Source: Nemertoderma westbladi | Lineage: Eukaryota > Xenacoelomorpha > Nemertodermatida > Nemertodermatidae | DNA length: 64,000 nucleotides | Assembly (NCBI GenBank): GCA_032718475.1 | Contig: JAUCBJ010008412.1 | Location: 17,870 to 81,869 of the forward strand | Direction of reading: 5' to 3' | Part shown: positions 22,228-32,934 of the stretch, piece after piece | Position numbering within the stretch: position 1 is the first letter of the stretch | How the letters are laid out: every line of letters begins with the position of its first letter | The notes under the pieces: generated by a model | The model's database searches: none | The model's input: only the letters and a program-made list of their open reading frames with translations | What the model was told of the DNA's origin: nothing | Made by a program: the position numbers and the translations under genes

Positions 22228-23207
22228 TTCTTCATTCCTATAGTAAGTCCAAGTCCAGCTTCCCTAAGTGCTGTAAACACTGTCTGGAGATCCCGTAAGT
22301 GCTCTTCCATATTGTTAGAAGCTATTAGAAACTCGTCCATGTATGATACTGAAATGTATTTGCTCAATGTACAATGAACAATTTTAAGACATTTGGCTAC
22401 AGCTGGAGTGATTCCATATGGCAACCTTGTAGGTTTCAACAATCCTAATGGTGTCGCTAATGTAAGCAGCGCTTGGCTTTCTTTATCGATTGGCAATTGG
22501 TTGTAAGCTTGTGCCATATCCAACTTCGTAAAAATTGTCTTGCCCTGCAGTTTGGCGGACATTTCCTCTTGAGACATTAAAGGGAAATAATCTTCTATGA
22601 GGTACTGATTTACAGTGCTCTTATAGTCCCCACAGATTCTGACGGATCCATCGTTTTTAGGCATAATTACTAATGGTGTAGCCCAATCAATGTTTTCTCC
22701 CTCATCTGTATGTACTAGACGTCCTTCTTTTATGTCAATCTTTAATTGTTCTATGACTTTATCCTTGTATGCATGTGGGACTGATCTTGAATGAAGGAAT
22801 TTGGGATTTGTGTTTGATGTTTTGATCCTAATTTGTAAAGGTTCTCCCTTATAACATCCCACACCAGTTAGAACCTCTGTAAATTCTTGTAACATGGTTT
22901 GTAACCGATATGGTAAATCTTTCGTGTCTAACTGAGTATTTTGGATTTTAATATCCTGTTGTAACAACTCATCAATACTAGTTCCGCGGTGCACTAAATG
23001 TTGTAGCCAATATAGACCAAATAATGGTGAATTTTCGGTTTCACTCTCCTCTGCAATAATTAGCGGCATATTTTCTAACTTTGCCACATTTGTACCTGGG
23101 AATTTCAACCACAACGTAAATGACTCCCTTGATCCTGGCAGTTCCTTTGCAGTATCCACGTAACTTTGAAGGACAATCATGTAATTGTATATCTTGGAAC
23201 TGTTCAA
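22128..23207 (-). pseudogene. Gypsy reverse transcriptase with altered YxDD motif
   Basis: A Mag-type RT: FTKLDMAQAYNQLP (motif A), LPYGITPAVA (motif B) and VEFCGHIIT near the end. The catalytic box expected as YxDD reads YMDEFL (second Asp to Glu). The N-terminal residues up to about 23095 are out of frame. Frameshifts separate it from protease (about 23090) and from RNase H (about 22165). Confidence 0.87.
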
Positions 23208-23418
23208 CGTATTTGTTGTATGGTAATATGCTATGCTTAGCGCCAGGATCGAATTCCATTTGTATTTTCTTATTATTTATAAGAATATCTAGTTGAATCG
23301 AATTAACTTTGGGTAAAGTCACTGTATTAATCTCAACTTCATTGCCTAAATCCTGTAAAATATCTGTATGTTTCATGAATAAATCGTCATTGTACTCTCC
23401 TTCATCTATGTCAACCAT
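23041..23418 (-). pseudogene. Gypsy aspartic protease
   Basis: The retroviral-type protease core is seen as MEFDPGAKHSILP. The active-site triplet, normally DTG or DSG, reads DPG. The following KLRGYCKGTARIKG and VVVEIP strands fit the fold, and the flap end PLII lies in the next frame after a shift near 23090. No CCHC nucleocapsid knuckle is found between gag and this domain. Confidence 0.8.
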
Positions 23419-24702
23419 TCCAACTGAGCCTCTTTGACTGTTTGGCTTAAACTGATTAGATGTATCTCAATCTCTGATTTGTTTCTATCATAGGCTATGT
23501 TGCAAACTTCCTCAAAGCTAATTGCCGTATTTAGCGCTTCAGGGAATGTATCTTCCTGCTTTTGTATCAATTCGGTTGCAACATGATTATCTATTAAACC
23601 AGCAGTCAGCTGTTCTCGTAATTGGCCATCCAAATCTGTAAATTGACAATCTCTGGCAAGGTTACGCAATCTTTTTGCATAATCTGTAATGCTTTCCTCT
23701 TTTTGCTGTGTACACAGTCTGAATTTTCTCCTTGCTGCTTCCTTGGACTTGCCTTTGCGATAGTAAGTTGTAATGGTATCCAACAATGTATCAATTGGAT
23801 CCTTTGTAATATCTGCTGGATATCGTAAATCATTCAGCAGATCTAATGTTGCTAAACCGCAGTTCGAAATGAATATATCTGTCTTGGCTTGTTCTTCTTC
23901 TAATGCTGTTATTGCTGTATTGTCCGGTTTCACCCAGTTTGTAGTTCTGAGAATCGTACGGAACATAACCAAGTATGTCTCCCACCGGTCTTTCTCAGGG
24001 TCCAGACTGGAATCCATACACTTTGCGCCGGATTAATCCGGCGCACTTTGCAATAAAAGCGCGCCAATGTGGCGCGTGGCGCGCTCGAAAATCGTAAAGC
24101 GCGCCGACTTTGGCGCGTGGCGCGCTCGAAAATCGTAAAGCATGCCGGCTTTCAGCTTTGCAGCTTTGGCGCGTGGCGCTCCCAAAAATAAAAACCGGCG
24201 CCGATTTGTTAGTTTACAGGTTTAACAATTATGGAAGTGCCTTAAAAATAGCATTAGCTGTTTAAAAATTTCGGCTCACTTCGCTCGCCTTTCTTTTTCT
24301 GTTGTATGGTTCAGTGGTTAGGCTACTGTTGTATTGTATACAGATATAGGGCAGCCCGCAGCAGGGACTGGTACAGCAGTACTGACTGACATTGACAGAT
24401 CAGCAGATTGGTTACACTCCCTCAAAATTGAATTTGCATTGGCGTGGCGCTCTTCAAAATTGTTTCAATGTGTGGCGCACTTAAAAATTTAGTTGGCGCG
24501 GAGTTTCTTCGAAATTGCATCGGCGTGCTTAAAAATTTAGTTGGCGCGGGGTTTTTCTTCGAAATGGCATTGGCGCGCGGCGCGCATAAAAATTGGTCGG
24601 CGCGCTATCCAGCTCACTTTTTGGATGGATTCCATACACTGATACAGGCTCAGGGTTAAAGGGAGCACAAACGTTACTGTATTTAACGCCTCTGTAAGCC
24701 AT
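23406..24702 (-). pseudogene. Gypsy gag, split by a hAT-like MITE
   Basis: Capsid-like gag. The native N-terminus is MAYRGVKYSNVCAPFNPE at 24649-24702. A 647-bp MITE follows, and gag continues from 23993 (KDRWETYL...) to a stop at 23406. Identifying segments are FRTILRTTNWV, LLDTITTYYRKGK and ITDYAKRLRNLARDC, typical of Mag-type gag. The MITE end itself supplies an in-frame ATG (24017), so a shorter gag frame starts within the transposon. No zinc knuckle is visible. The gag stop overlaps the protease frame by 13 bp. Confidence 0.82.
24002..24648. mobile_element. hAT-like non-autonomous MITE, copy 1 (in gag)
   Basis: Flanked by a perfect 8-bp duplication, ctcagggt (23994-24001 and 24649-24656). 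The ends form imperfect inverted repeats: ccagactggaatccat against cctgtat...ggaatccat. The body is packed with ggcgcg and gcgcgc words and has no ORF. Copy 2 lies inverted at 46974-47407. Eight-bp duplications point to hAT or a similar superfamily. Confidence 0.82.
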
Positions 24703-25029
24703 TGTAATTTGTTGGCTAACTGTATTATTGTCTGATTGTTGTATTGCTGAAATTCTATTAGTAACTTGCTGAGGCTGACTGTAGCGTAGCCTGCAGACTG
24801 TCAACTGTATAGTATTGCACTGTATTGTACAACTGTAGCTGTACTACCGGTATTGTAGACTGTAGGTAGGTAGGAGTGTAGGCCTACCGGTTTCCGGTCC
24901 GGTCAGACGGTACAGTTCAATCTTTGCAGTTTCATCTTCTGTATTGAAGAACACCAACGCATTATAATTAAATGTACATAAGGTATAATTAAATTAATAA
25001 TTGAGTTTATATTTATCGCAGCGCCAATT
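24657..25029 (-). other. Gypsy leader between the 5' LTR and gag
   Basis: From the gag start at 24702 to the LTR at 25030 there is about 330 bp of untranslated leader, with several ctgtagact and gtactgta words. No other gene is present. Confidence 0.6.
25013..25026 (-). other. Primer binding site of the Gypsy element
   Basis: On the minus strand tggcgctgcgataa lies 3 nt inside the 5' LTR. It is complementary to a tRNA 3' end finishing CCA; the tRNA was not identified. Confidence 0.7.
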
Positions 25030-25258
25030 TGTTAGGCGACCGTGTAGTGATCGGTAACAATGTTCAGTAGGCCATTGTCTGTACGTGACAGCAATGTAGG
25101 CCTGTCTGTCTGTGGTGTAAGAAACAAGATGTATGATATATGACAGTCTGTACTTCTATTCTGACAGTCTACTGTAATCATATTACACAGTAAGCTGCAC
25201 GGTACATAGGTGCTATATTATGTTAGGTCCTCATTCCTAGTACTGTAGTATCCTAACA
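25030..25258 (-). repeat. 5' LTR of the Gypsy element
   Basis: 229 bp with tgttagg...cctaaca ends. One base differs from the 3' LTR over the shared first 205 bp. It is adjacent to target duplication cagga at 25259-25263. Confidence 0.93.
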
Positions 25259-25263
25259 CAGGA

Positions 25264-25525
25264 TAACCCTCCATCGTCCAGCAGGCGAACAGATGGCTCC
25301 CAGTCAGAATCCGGTCGGAGTTCTGGGGCCCCTATCCCGGGCGAGGGGTTGAACCCGGGACCAAACCTAGACAGTTGTTTGGAGTCGGCTGTGGGTAGCC
25401 AGGGCTCACAACAGCAAACACCAGTAATTGTTATTGAGAGGGATATGGCGGGCGTTAGCGGGGATTGGAAAATCAGAGACAGGTCGGGGGGTTTTCTAGC
25501 CGACACGGCCAACCAGACGGGATAG
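25264..25525 (+). pseudogene. LINE ORF1, C-terminal part
   Basis: It continues the ORF1 frame of 18508-18893 for 87 codons without a stop, ending at TAG 25523-25525. Composition is low-complexity, rich in Ser, Gly and Pro, with a PVIVIERDMAGVSGDW stretch. ORF2 starts within the last bases in another frame, as is common in bicistronic LINEs. Confidence 0.65.
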
Positions 25526-28500
25526 GATTTAAAAATTCAAAACTGAGACACACTCAGACGAATCGCAATGATAAACGACTGAAGGTGGGACTCTTGAATG
25601 TGGAAGGGTTAACAACTGCGGTAGCTGATCCTAAATTTTGCGAAACTATTTCAGAGCACGATATTTTTGTCTGTGTGGAGACCTGGCTGTCTCCACAATA
25701 TTCGTAATGTAAATATAGCTGGTTTTAGTCCATTCGAGGTATGTAGGAAGTATAAACATAGGAAGGCTAAAAGGTATAGCGGGGGAGTATCTGTATATGT
25801 ATCAGATTCTCTGGGATTAAAAGTTAGTCAATTAGCGGATTTTGCTACTGAAGATCTTTTATGGTTAAAATTTGAAGGCAAGCCAGGTTCAAAGCTTGGA
25901 AAAGATTTAATTTTGTGTGCTGCATATATCCCACCGGATACATCAACTAGCAATCTAAATGATACCGGTAGTGTGTTTGATAGGTTGCTGGAGGGAATTT
26001 CCCTGTACTGTAGCCAAGCAAGTATTTTAATTGTTGGTGGCCTCAATGCAAGGACAGGTACCTTGGAAGATTACATTGCAAATGATTCCTATTGTGTTGG
26101 TTTAGAAAGCCTTTTACCAGACGATTATATTTTTGATGATTCTGTATTACCCAGTGAGATGAGGCTGCGCAGTAACATGGACAGCACTGTTAATCGGCAT
26201 GGAGAAAAACTCATATCTCTATGCCGGTCTACTACGCTGAAAGTGTTCAATGGACGGGTAGGCGCTGATAGAGGCGTGGGAGCTTGTACATTTATTGCGG
26301 ATGGCGGACGTTGCGGTTTACGTAAATCAACAATTGATTATTTTTTGGGAGACATTGAACTTATCAATTGTTGTTATGATTTTATAATAAATGACCCCAA
26401 TATTATATCCCACCATTGTGTAGTATCAGCAACTTTTAGTCTCGGTGCAAGCAGTAATACTAATGTCAATGTTAACAATAACCGTAATATTAACAATACT
26501 GCTGGTGGCCTCCCAAGTGACGCCGGCAATAAATACAAATATCGTCCTTCGCAGCGGGACCGTTTCAAGGACATACTTAGGACTTAGCTCGGAGCAGATA
26601 CAATCTAGGTTTGACGAGGTCCTAGACAATGTGACTTGTCTGGAGCCGCTAACCAGCAGTAAAGTTGATGTAGCCGTTAATGATTTTACGGACATATTAT
26701 GTGATGTAGCCGATTTATATTTTAAAGTTGATCCAAATACTAGTAATGTGTCTAACAGTTGCAGTAGTGGTAGGCCTAGTGCGCCGTGGTTCGATGAGAA
26801 CTGTGCCTTAGCTAGGGATGCATTTAAACATTCATTAGGGTGTTTCAAAGAATCTAAGGATTCTACTTCCTGTGCTATAATGGTCCAAAAGTGTAGTAAA
26901 TATAAAAAAAACATTGCGCAAAGCGCGATATGACTATAATTGTGAGAAATCAGATGCGCTACGCAACTACAAAGTTGCGGATACAAAAAAGTTTTGGAAG
27001 CTGCTAAGGCGCAGTTGTGAATGTGCTCACGGTAGTACTGTAAATGCAGTAAATCACCGGTTAGTGCTGAAACTTTTGAAGCACATTTTACAGCGTTAAA
27101 TGACACTGGCTCTAGTTTTCAGGATATGGGAATCAGCCCACCCGGTGCAAATGATTACGACCAACAGCAAGCTAGATATATTTTTGAGAATTATATTGGC
27201 TCGCCCATCGAGGAGGAGGAGGTGGCCAACACCATTTTAAAGTTACGTAGGAATAAGGCACCTGGATTCGATGGTATTCTAAATGAATTTTTCATTGATG
27301 GGGCACAGGCCCTAGTTCCAACCGTAACCAGTATTTTTAACGCAGCTTTACAGTGCGGTTATTTTCCGGATAGCTGGTCTACTGGTATAGTGTCTCCTAT
27401 TTTTAAGAAGAAGGGCGATTTGAGAGACCCAAATAACTACAGAGGTATTACTCTATTAAGTGCATTTGGTAAGCTATTCACATTGGTATTAAATAACGAC
27501 TACAATGGTGGTCCGAAGGATTTGGAGTGGTTATTGAATCCCAATCAGGGTTTCGTTGGGGCCGCGCTACAGTAGACCAAATATTTATACTTAAATCTAT
27601 AATTGATCATTTTGTAACTAGTGGTATAGGTAAACTATATTGTGCATTTGTTGACCTAAGGAAAGCAGTCGATTGCGTTGACAGAAGTGCATTGTGGGTT
27701 AAGCTACTAAAGCTGGGGTTTTCGGGGAATGTGTTAAATGTAATCAAAAGTATGTACAACTCAGTTAAATCTCGCTTTCGGGTAGATGGTGTTTATTCCA
27801 ATGACTTTATTTGTTGGTTAGGAGTACGGCAAGGCGAATGTCTCAGTCCCTTGTTGTTCAATCTATTTTTAAATGATATAGAAGCCGAACTGCATAATAA
27901 TGGTGTACAAGGTATCTCTATTGGTGTTCTCAAACTATTGTTATTACTTTACGCAGATGATATTGTGCTTATAGCTAACTCAGTGGAAGATCTGCAACAT
28001 GCGTTTGATGTGTTGAGTAATTATTGTGCATATTGGTCGCTAACTGTTAACCTCGATAAATCAAACGTAGTAATTTTCAGGAAAGGAGGCCAAGTTTCAA
28101 TGCATGAAAAATGGATGTTTAATGGCCACGAGGTCAAGGTTGTTAGCGACTATACATATTTAGGAATTATATTTACTAGTGGTGGTAGCTTTGCAACTGC
28201 ACAGAAATGTCTGGCAGACAAAGACGAGAAAGCGCAATTTGCGCTGCTAAAATATTTAGTCAATTTTCCTACAACCGACTTTAAGTTGGCCTGTGAACTG
28301 TTTAATTCATTAGTGAAACCTATTTTATTGTACGGTAGTGAAGTGTGGGGTTTTCAATCGTCGGTTGAAACAGAACGCGTGCAATTAAAATTTTTGAAGC
28401 GGCAACTTGGAGTTAAACTGACGACTCCCAATTTTATGGTCTATGGGGAATCCGGAGTATTTCCGCTCATATTGGATAGGCATTTGAGAATTATAAAGTT

Positions 28501-29161
28501 TTGGCTGAAACTTGTAAAGTGTAATGATAATAGGCTTATTAAGCATGCGTATGAAATGCAACTAAATGATATCAATACTCATAGTATTTGTAAGAATTGG
28601 GCGTCTTCTGTGCGTGACTTAATAAATAATCTGGGGTTTAGCGGGGCCTGGGATAATCAAGGGGTGGAGAATGATATGGTGTTTCTTTCTAATGTGAAAG
28701 ATAGATTACAGGCGCAGTTTATACAGGCGTGGTGGGGATCGATTGACCAGTCACCCAAGGGGTTACATTATGTGAAAGTTAAATTTGGCTTGGAAAACTA
28801 TCTATCGATGCTACGTGGTCACACTGGTTTAATGAGACTCTTAGCTAGGTTTAGATGCTCATCACATGCACTGCTGATTGAATGGGGTAGGTGGTACAGG
28901 ATACCCAGGGAAGCAAGAATTTGTCCATTGTGCAATATCAACGCCATTGAAGATGAATTTCATTTCCTACTGGTGTGTGAGAGTTTTACTGAAATTCGCG
29001 AGAAATATTTCAGTGTGCGTTATTTAAACACCCCAACTGAGGGTAAATTCCGTGAGTTACTTGGGGGGAACAGCAACAAAGCTAAGTTGGTAAACCTGGG
29101 TCGGTATTTATTTGATGCTTTTCGTCAAAGAGAGCGTGTTCTGGAGTGCAAATCAGGTTAA
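25526..29161 (+). pseudogene. LINE ORF2: endonuclease, reverse transcriptase, zinc knuckle
   Basis: Frameshifts near 25700, 26580, 26925, 27100 and 27530 break the frame. Endonuclease signs are VGLLNVEGL and CVETWLS; the GDFN motif has become GGLN and the final SDH reads SHH, so the nuclease is dead. RT: NKAPGFDGI, NNYRGITLLS, FVDLRKAVDCVDR (motif A), GVRQGECLSPLLFNLFLNDI (motif B), LLYADDIVLIA (motif C). The last 544 codons (27527-29161) form one open frame ending in CPLCNINAIEDEFHFLLVC, a CCHC-type knuckle. The 3' half is clearly better preserved than the 5' half. Confidence 0.85.
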
Positions 29162-29315
29162 GTTAATATTTTTCACATGTGCGTGCAATATTATAATAAT
29201 TATTAATTTGTGAATTTATGAATCTGTACTACTACTGTAGGCGTGCATCAATTATTCTGTATCGTGGTGGGCACTATTAATCTTCATTGGTTTATGTGTT
29301 GAAATATATATATAT

Positions 29316-30597
29316 ATTATATTAGGTCCTCTGCTTTTTGTATGCTATGTAAATGATATGATAATAGTATAGATCCCGATTTTAAACTCATTTTATATGC
29401 CGACGACAGTGCTCTTATTTTCTCTCATAAAGATCCTATCCATATTTCCCAAAAGTTAAGTGCAGTTATAGAATCCTGTAATGAGTGGTTGGTTGATAAT
29501 AAGCTATCCATTCACTACGGTAAAACTGAAAGTATTTTGTTTGGTTCCAAGGAAAGTTAAAGAAGGTAACTAAGTTTGAAGACACTAGTACTGGACATAA
29601 GATTGAAAATAAAAAGGAAGTTAAATATTTAGGCTTGGATAACTGCTTATCAGGAGAAAGTACAGTGAAAAATATTTTCTCGAAAGTTAACAGTAGGCTT
29701 AGGTTTCTATACAGAAATAAAAATAGTTTGAACACCGACTCCCGCATGTTACTTTGCACTTCTTTAATACAGTGTCACATGGACTAGGCATGCGCTTCTT
29801 GGTATGAAGGCGTAACCAAACAGCTTAAATGTAAATTACAAGTAGCTCAGAATAAAGTAGAACGATTTATTAAAGACTACAAACCTAGGCACCACCTAAC
29901 TCCAGATGACTTTTCTGAATCTGGACTACTTAACTTAGATAGTAGTGTTAAGCAGCTACGCCTTAACCATGTCCATGTGCATAAAGTGTATAATGGTAAA
30001 TGTCCCAATTACCTAAAACAAAAATTCAACAGAGTACGCGATACACACTCTTACAGTACCAGAGCTAGTGCTTCAAACTTCTACCTCCCGAATTGTAAAT
30101 CCTTTGAATCTGATACTTTCTTTTTTAACGGCATTAAAAATTGCAACGCTCTGCCTAATGAAATTAAAAACCTAGATAATCAACATTCTTTTAAATCTGC
30201 AGTTAAATCTCACCTCCGTGTGCAATGTAAAAATAGGTACAATAGTCCTACAGTAAGTTATTAGTTTATTAATTATTTACTATTTATACTGTAATTACGT
30301 TTTATAATAAATTGTTCTGTACATTACATCTTTATCGTTGAGTCGGACATTGTCACGCTCTCGATAAAGTTGTACATGTACATAGTGTAATTACGTTTTA
30401 TATTGGTTTTAGGTTAGCGTAGTGTAATATTGTATTTGTAACCAAGTAACATAAAGGACCCCCTTGGAAATAAGCTGCAAAGCTTTAGGCGTAATCCTAT
30501 ATGTTATGTTGGACAATACCTTTATACCGGTACATTGTTTGGTGTATTTGTTATTGTTTTACATAATGTATAAATAAATCTATCTATCTATCTATCC
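29316..30597 (+). mobile_element. 5'-truncated CR1/L2-group LINE
   Basis: It starts inside RT motif B (GPLLFVCYVNDM) and ends in an aaataaatctatctatctat tail. It follows the 3' UTR of the preceding LINE within a few bases of a TATATA tract, where it probably inserted. Confidence 0.75.
29320..30264 (+). pseudogene. CR1/L2-group RT C-terminal half
   Basis: Motif C reads LYADDSALIFS; then CNEWLVDNKLSIHYGKTES, VKYLGLDNCLSG and the thumb region follow. A frameshift lies near 29555 and a stop (TAG) at about 29787. The last 95 codons (29977-30264) are open and contain TRASASNFYLPNC and the ALPNEIKNL...FKSAVKSHL C-terminal pattern. Confidence 0.75.
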
Positions 30598-31189
30598 TTC
30601 ATCCTACTGTATATCGCATTTTTAACATGCCTTTGCTGCATTGGCTGCATACCGGTATGCCTGAAGGCCTACTGCTATGTCATATGATGATACTGATATG
30701 TAACATGGCAACCTGATCCCCTATTGTCTATTTACCTATATCTCTTTCTCCTGATTGGTTATAGGATCAGATGCCGTCAGATCAGATCTGATCTGATCAG
30801 ATAAGGACAGACGTTTTATTCTACCTCTGTATCTTTTTTTTTTTTGCTTGATAGGTTAGCCATATGCATTTATGTGAAATTTCCACTCACGGAACATATA
30901 TATTTAATATACTGCGTAATATATATATATATTTAACAATGTCATTTAACTAATCAAGATACATAAACATAATTAAATTATCTAAACAGCTCAAATATAA
31001 AAGAGCTAATTCACATATCCCTTGAGAGGATGTATTGAAGGACTCCATCGATTTTGAAGGCATTACTTTAATGAATGTTCGCGCTACAGTAATTACAACT
31101 ATTAGAATAGTAGTCGTAGTATACTGTAGGCTTAGTACAGTTCTTTAATGAAATACTGTATATGGAATGGAAACAGGCCCAAAATGTAT

Positions 31190-32440
31190 AGATGGCATAT
31201 TGGCTGTAAGTGAGTTCTACCATACGTGGATACATGTTAGGTGGGGTGTGTGTGGGTGGGGGGGGGGGGGGTGGGTGGGGGTGGGAGGGTTAACATGCAA
31301 CAGATTGGTATTCATTTGGCGTTTGTTAAATATTAGTGTCGTCGGCACGTATTTTTCTATTATCAATTGCGTAATAATAGTAGAATATTTAGTTGATGGA
31401 ATCATTAGCCGTGATTTATGATTACTAAGATTATCAATACGAAGTATATTTTTAAGACATGCCGAAGGTCAATTTTATCGGTAGCCATTCATTTACTTTA
31501 TGCTGTCTTACAATTATTGAACCATGTTATTTTAAATTTATTGAAAATACTCAGTCTAATTTCTATTATTACAATTAATTATGTAATTTAAACTCGTGTC
31601 AAATTATATTATCTTGAGTAAAAACTTATTTTCAACAACGTTATTTCTTATAACATCAACAACAGGATGAGCTCAGCGTCATTTGTGTGGGCCGCAAGGA
31701 TGGGAAACATATGTGGGAATATGTGAGAGATATTCTCTTCCTCAATCGGGATTAGTTGCAGAATGAGACTCGTCGTGTGACGCAGGGATAATTGTTGGGC
31801 GATGCAAGATAGTTTTGAGAATAATTATACCTAATCATATATAAATGGATTTCCTTTGCTATTTTTTTGTGTCAATATGGGGGCGAAATAACAGTTACGA
31901 CTAACGAGTAATATAATATTATAGAATAAATAGTAAGTAAATTGTAAATAAATATTTAATAATAAATAATAACAAATTTTCATTTAAGTAAAATTGACAC
32001 CTTCGAAAATAAAATAAAATTAGTAAAGTGTATAAAGTAAAATGTATACATGTAAAGTGGAAATAATGTATGTAAAGTGGTGTACAGTACATACAGTATG
32101 ATAGGGTTCAATCAAAACAAATTGAAATATATTTGTAATCAATCGCAAGTAATAATATCCGACCAACAAAAGTAAATTCAGCAGTTAGTGTAGCTTTTAG
32201 GGATATCTAGAGGTCCCTAAGCAAATCGCACTAACGTGTTAGTGGCACTTACAGTTAGTGAGCTTGGTGGAACAGGCTAAGTGATAAGGGTGGCTCAGGT
32301 TAGTGGCACTAAGCAGTTAGCACTAACACTAAGCGGTTAGTGAGAGTTGGTGGAACCGGCTGCTGGTACCGGTACTAAAATACCTGATTTATACCTACAT
32401 CTGTACATGCAATACTGCAAAATAGTGCTCTATATACTAA
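31190..32440. other. Arm-B-specific non-coding segment
   Basis: No gene. It includes a G run (about 31258-31271), AT-rich DNA and, from about 32170 to 32350, degenerate repeats of gttagtg and cactaa words in both orientations (cagttagtg, gcactaac, ggttagtg). An insertion after the duplication would explain its absence in arm A. Confidence 0.5.
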
Positions 32441-32807
32441 TACCGGTACTGATAGCCTGAGAGAACAGCAGTAGATCAACCGGTACCGGTAGCATGGAAC
32501 CTAACGCTAGATTTCTGGAGGACATAAAAAGTAGAAAAAAAGGACAAAAAAAGGATTTAAACGGACAATAAAAATTATTGCGTCCTGATAGTAAGGGCCT
32601 ACACTTATTAATTACGGTAGATACAGTATCAGTTACTGCTCCTTAGCAACCATAACTAACAAAAACAAAATGGTAGGCCTACCGGATTCCAGATTCAGGG
32701 ATACTGGATTCAGGGATTGCCCGGATCCGTAACGAGGCCGAATTGTCCAGGGCCAAATTGTTTTTTCCGAACTGTCCACGGGAACGAATGTTATTGTGGA
32801 TAATGGT

Positions 32808-32860
32808 TATTGGCTGTTGTTGATGGTTGCCGGTGTAGAACCAGTTTATAGAGTATAAAA
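32808..32860 (+). promoter_or_regulatory. Putative CCAAT/TATA core promoter of EEP gene copy B
   Basis: ttattggctg (32808-32817) and gagtataaaa (32851-32860) lie about 125 and 80 bp before the ATG. They are conserved with arm A. A T-rich tract and tag precede the ATG by 4 bp, so a spliced 5' UTR is an alternative reading. Confidence 0.45.
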
Positions 32861-32934
32861 TATCGGATAGCGCGTACTACTGCATTCTGTAGACCCACGG
32901 TACAATTTGGGTATTTTTTTTTTAATGTAGGTCA

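Larger units (their letters stand above)
18894..25258 (-). mobile_element. Ty3/Gypsy (Mag-type) LTR retrotransposon, nested and broken
   Basis: Flanked by the 5-bp duplication cagga (18889-18893 and 25259-25263). LTRs start and end with tgttagg/cctaaca. The primer site lies at 25013-25026 and the polypurine tract at 19891-19903. Minus-strand order is gag, protease, RT, RNase H, integrase, i.e. Ty3/Gypsy order. Gag is interrupted by a MITE, and the 3' LTR by an L2 LINE. Pol has at least three frameshifts. The two LTRs differ by one base over about 205 bp, plus an 8-bp indel. Confidence 0.92.
18508..29310 (+). mobile_element. Non-LTR retrotransposon (LINE) split by a Gypsy element
   Basis: ORF1 (up to 18893, continued at 25264-25525) is followed by an endonuclease-RT ORF2 (25526-29161) and a short 3' UTR. 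The insert between the two ORF1 halves is a Gypsy element with a 5-bp target duplication, cagga. ORF2 ends in a CxxC...H...C zinc knuckle. The RT style (NYRGIT, GVRQGECLSPLLFNLFLNDI, LLYADDIVLIA) fits the I/jockey-group elements of invertebrates; the clade is not certain. Element termini and its own target duplication were not identified. Confidence 0.8.

Noticed and set aside
26426-27106. 226-codon minus-strand frame over the LINE ORF2
   Set aside because: Antisense to a clear endonuclease/RT coding strand and unsupported by any motif.
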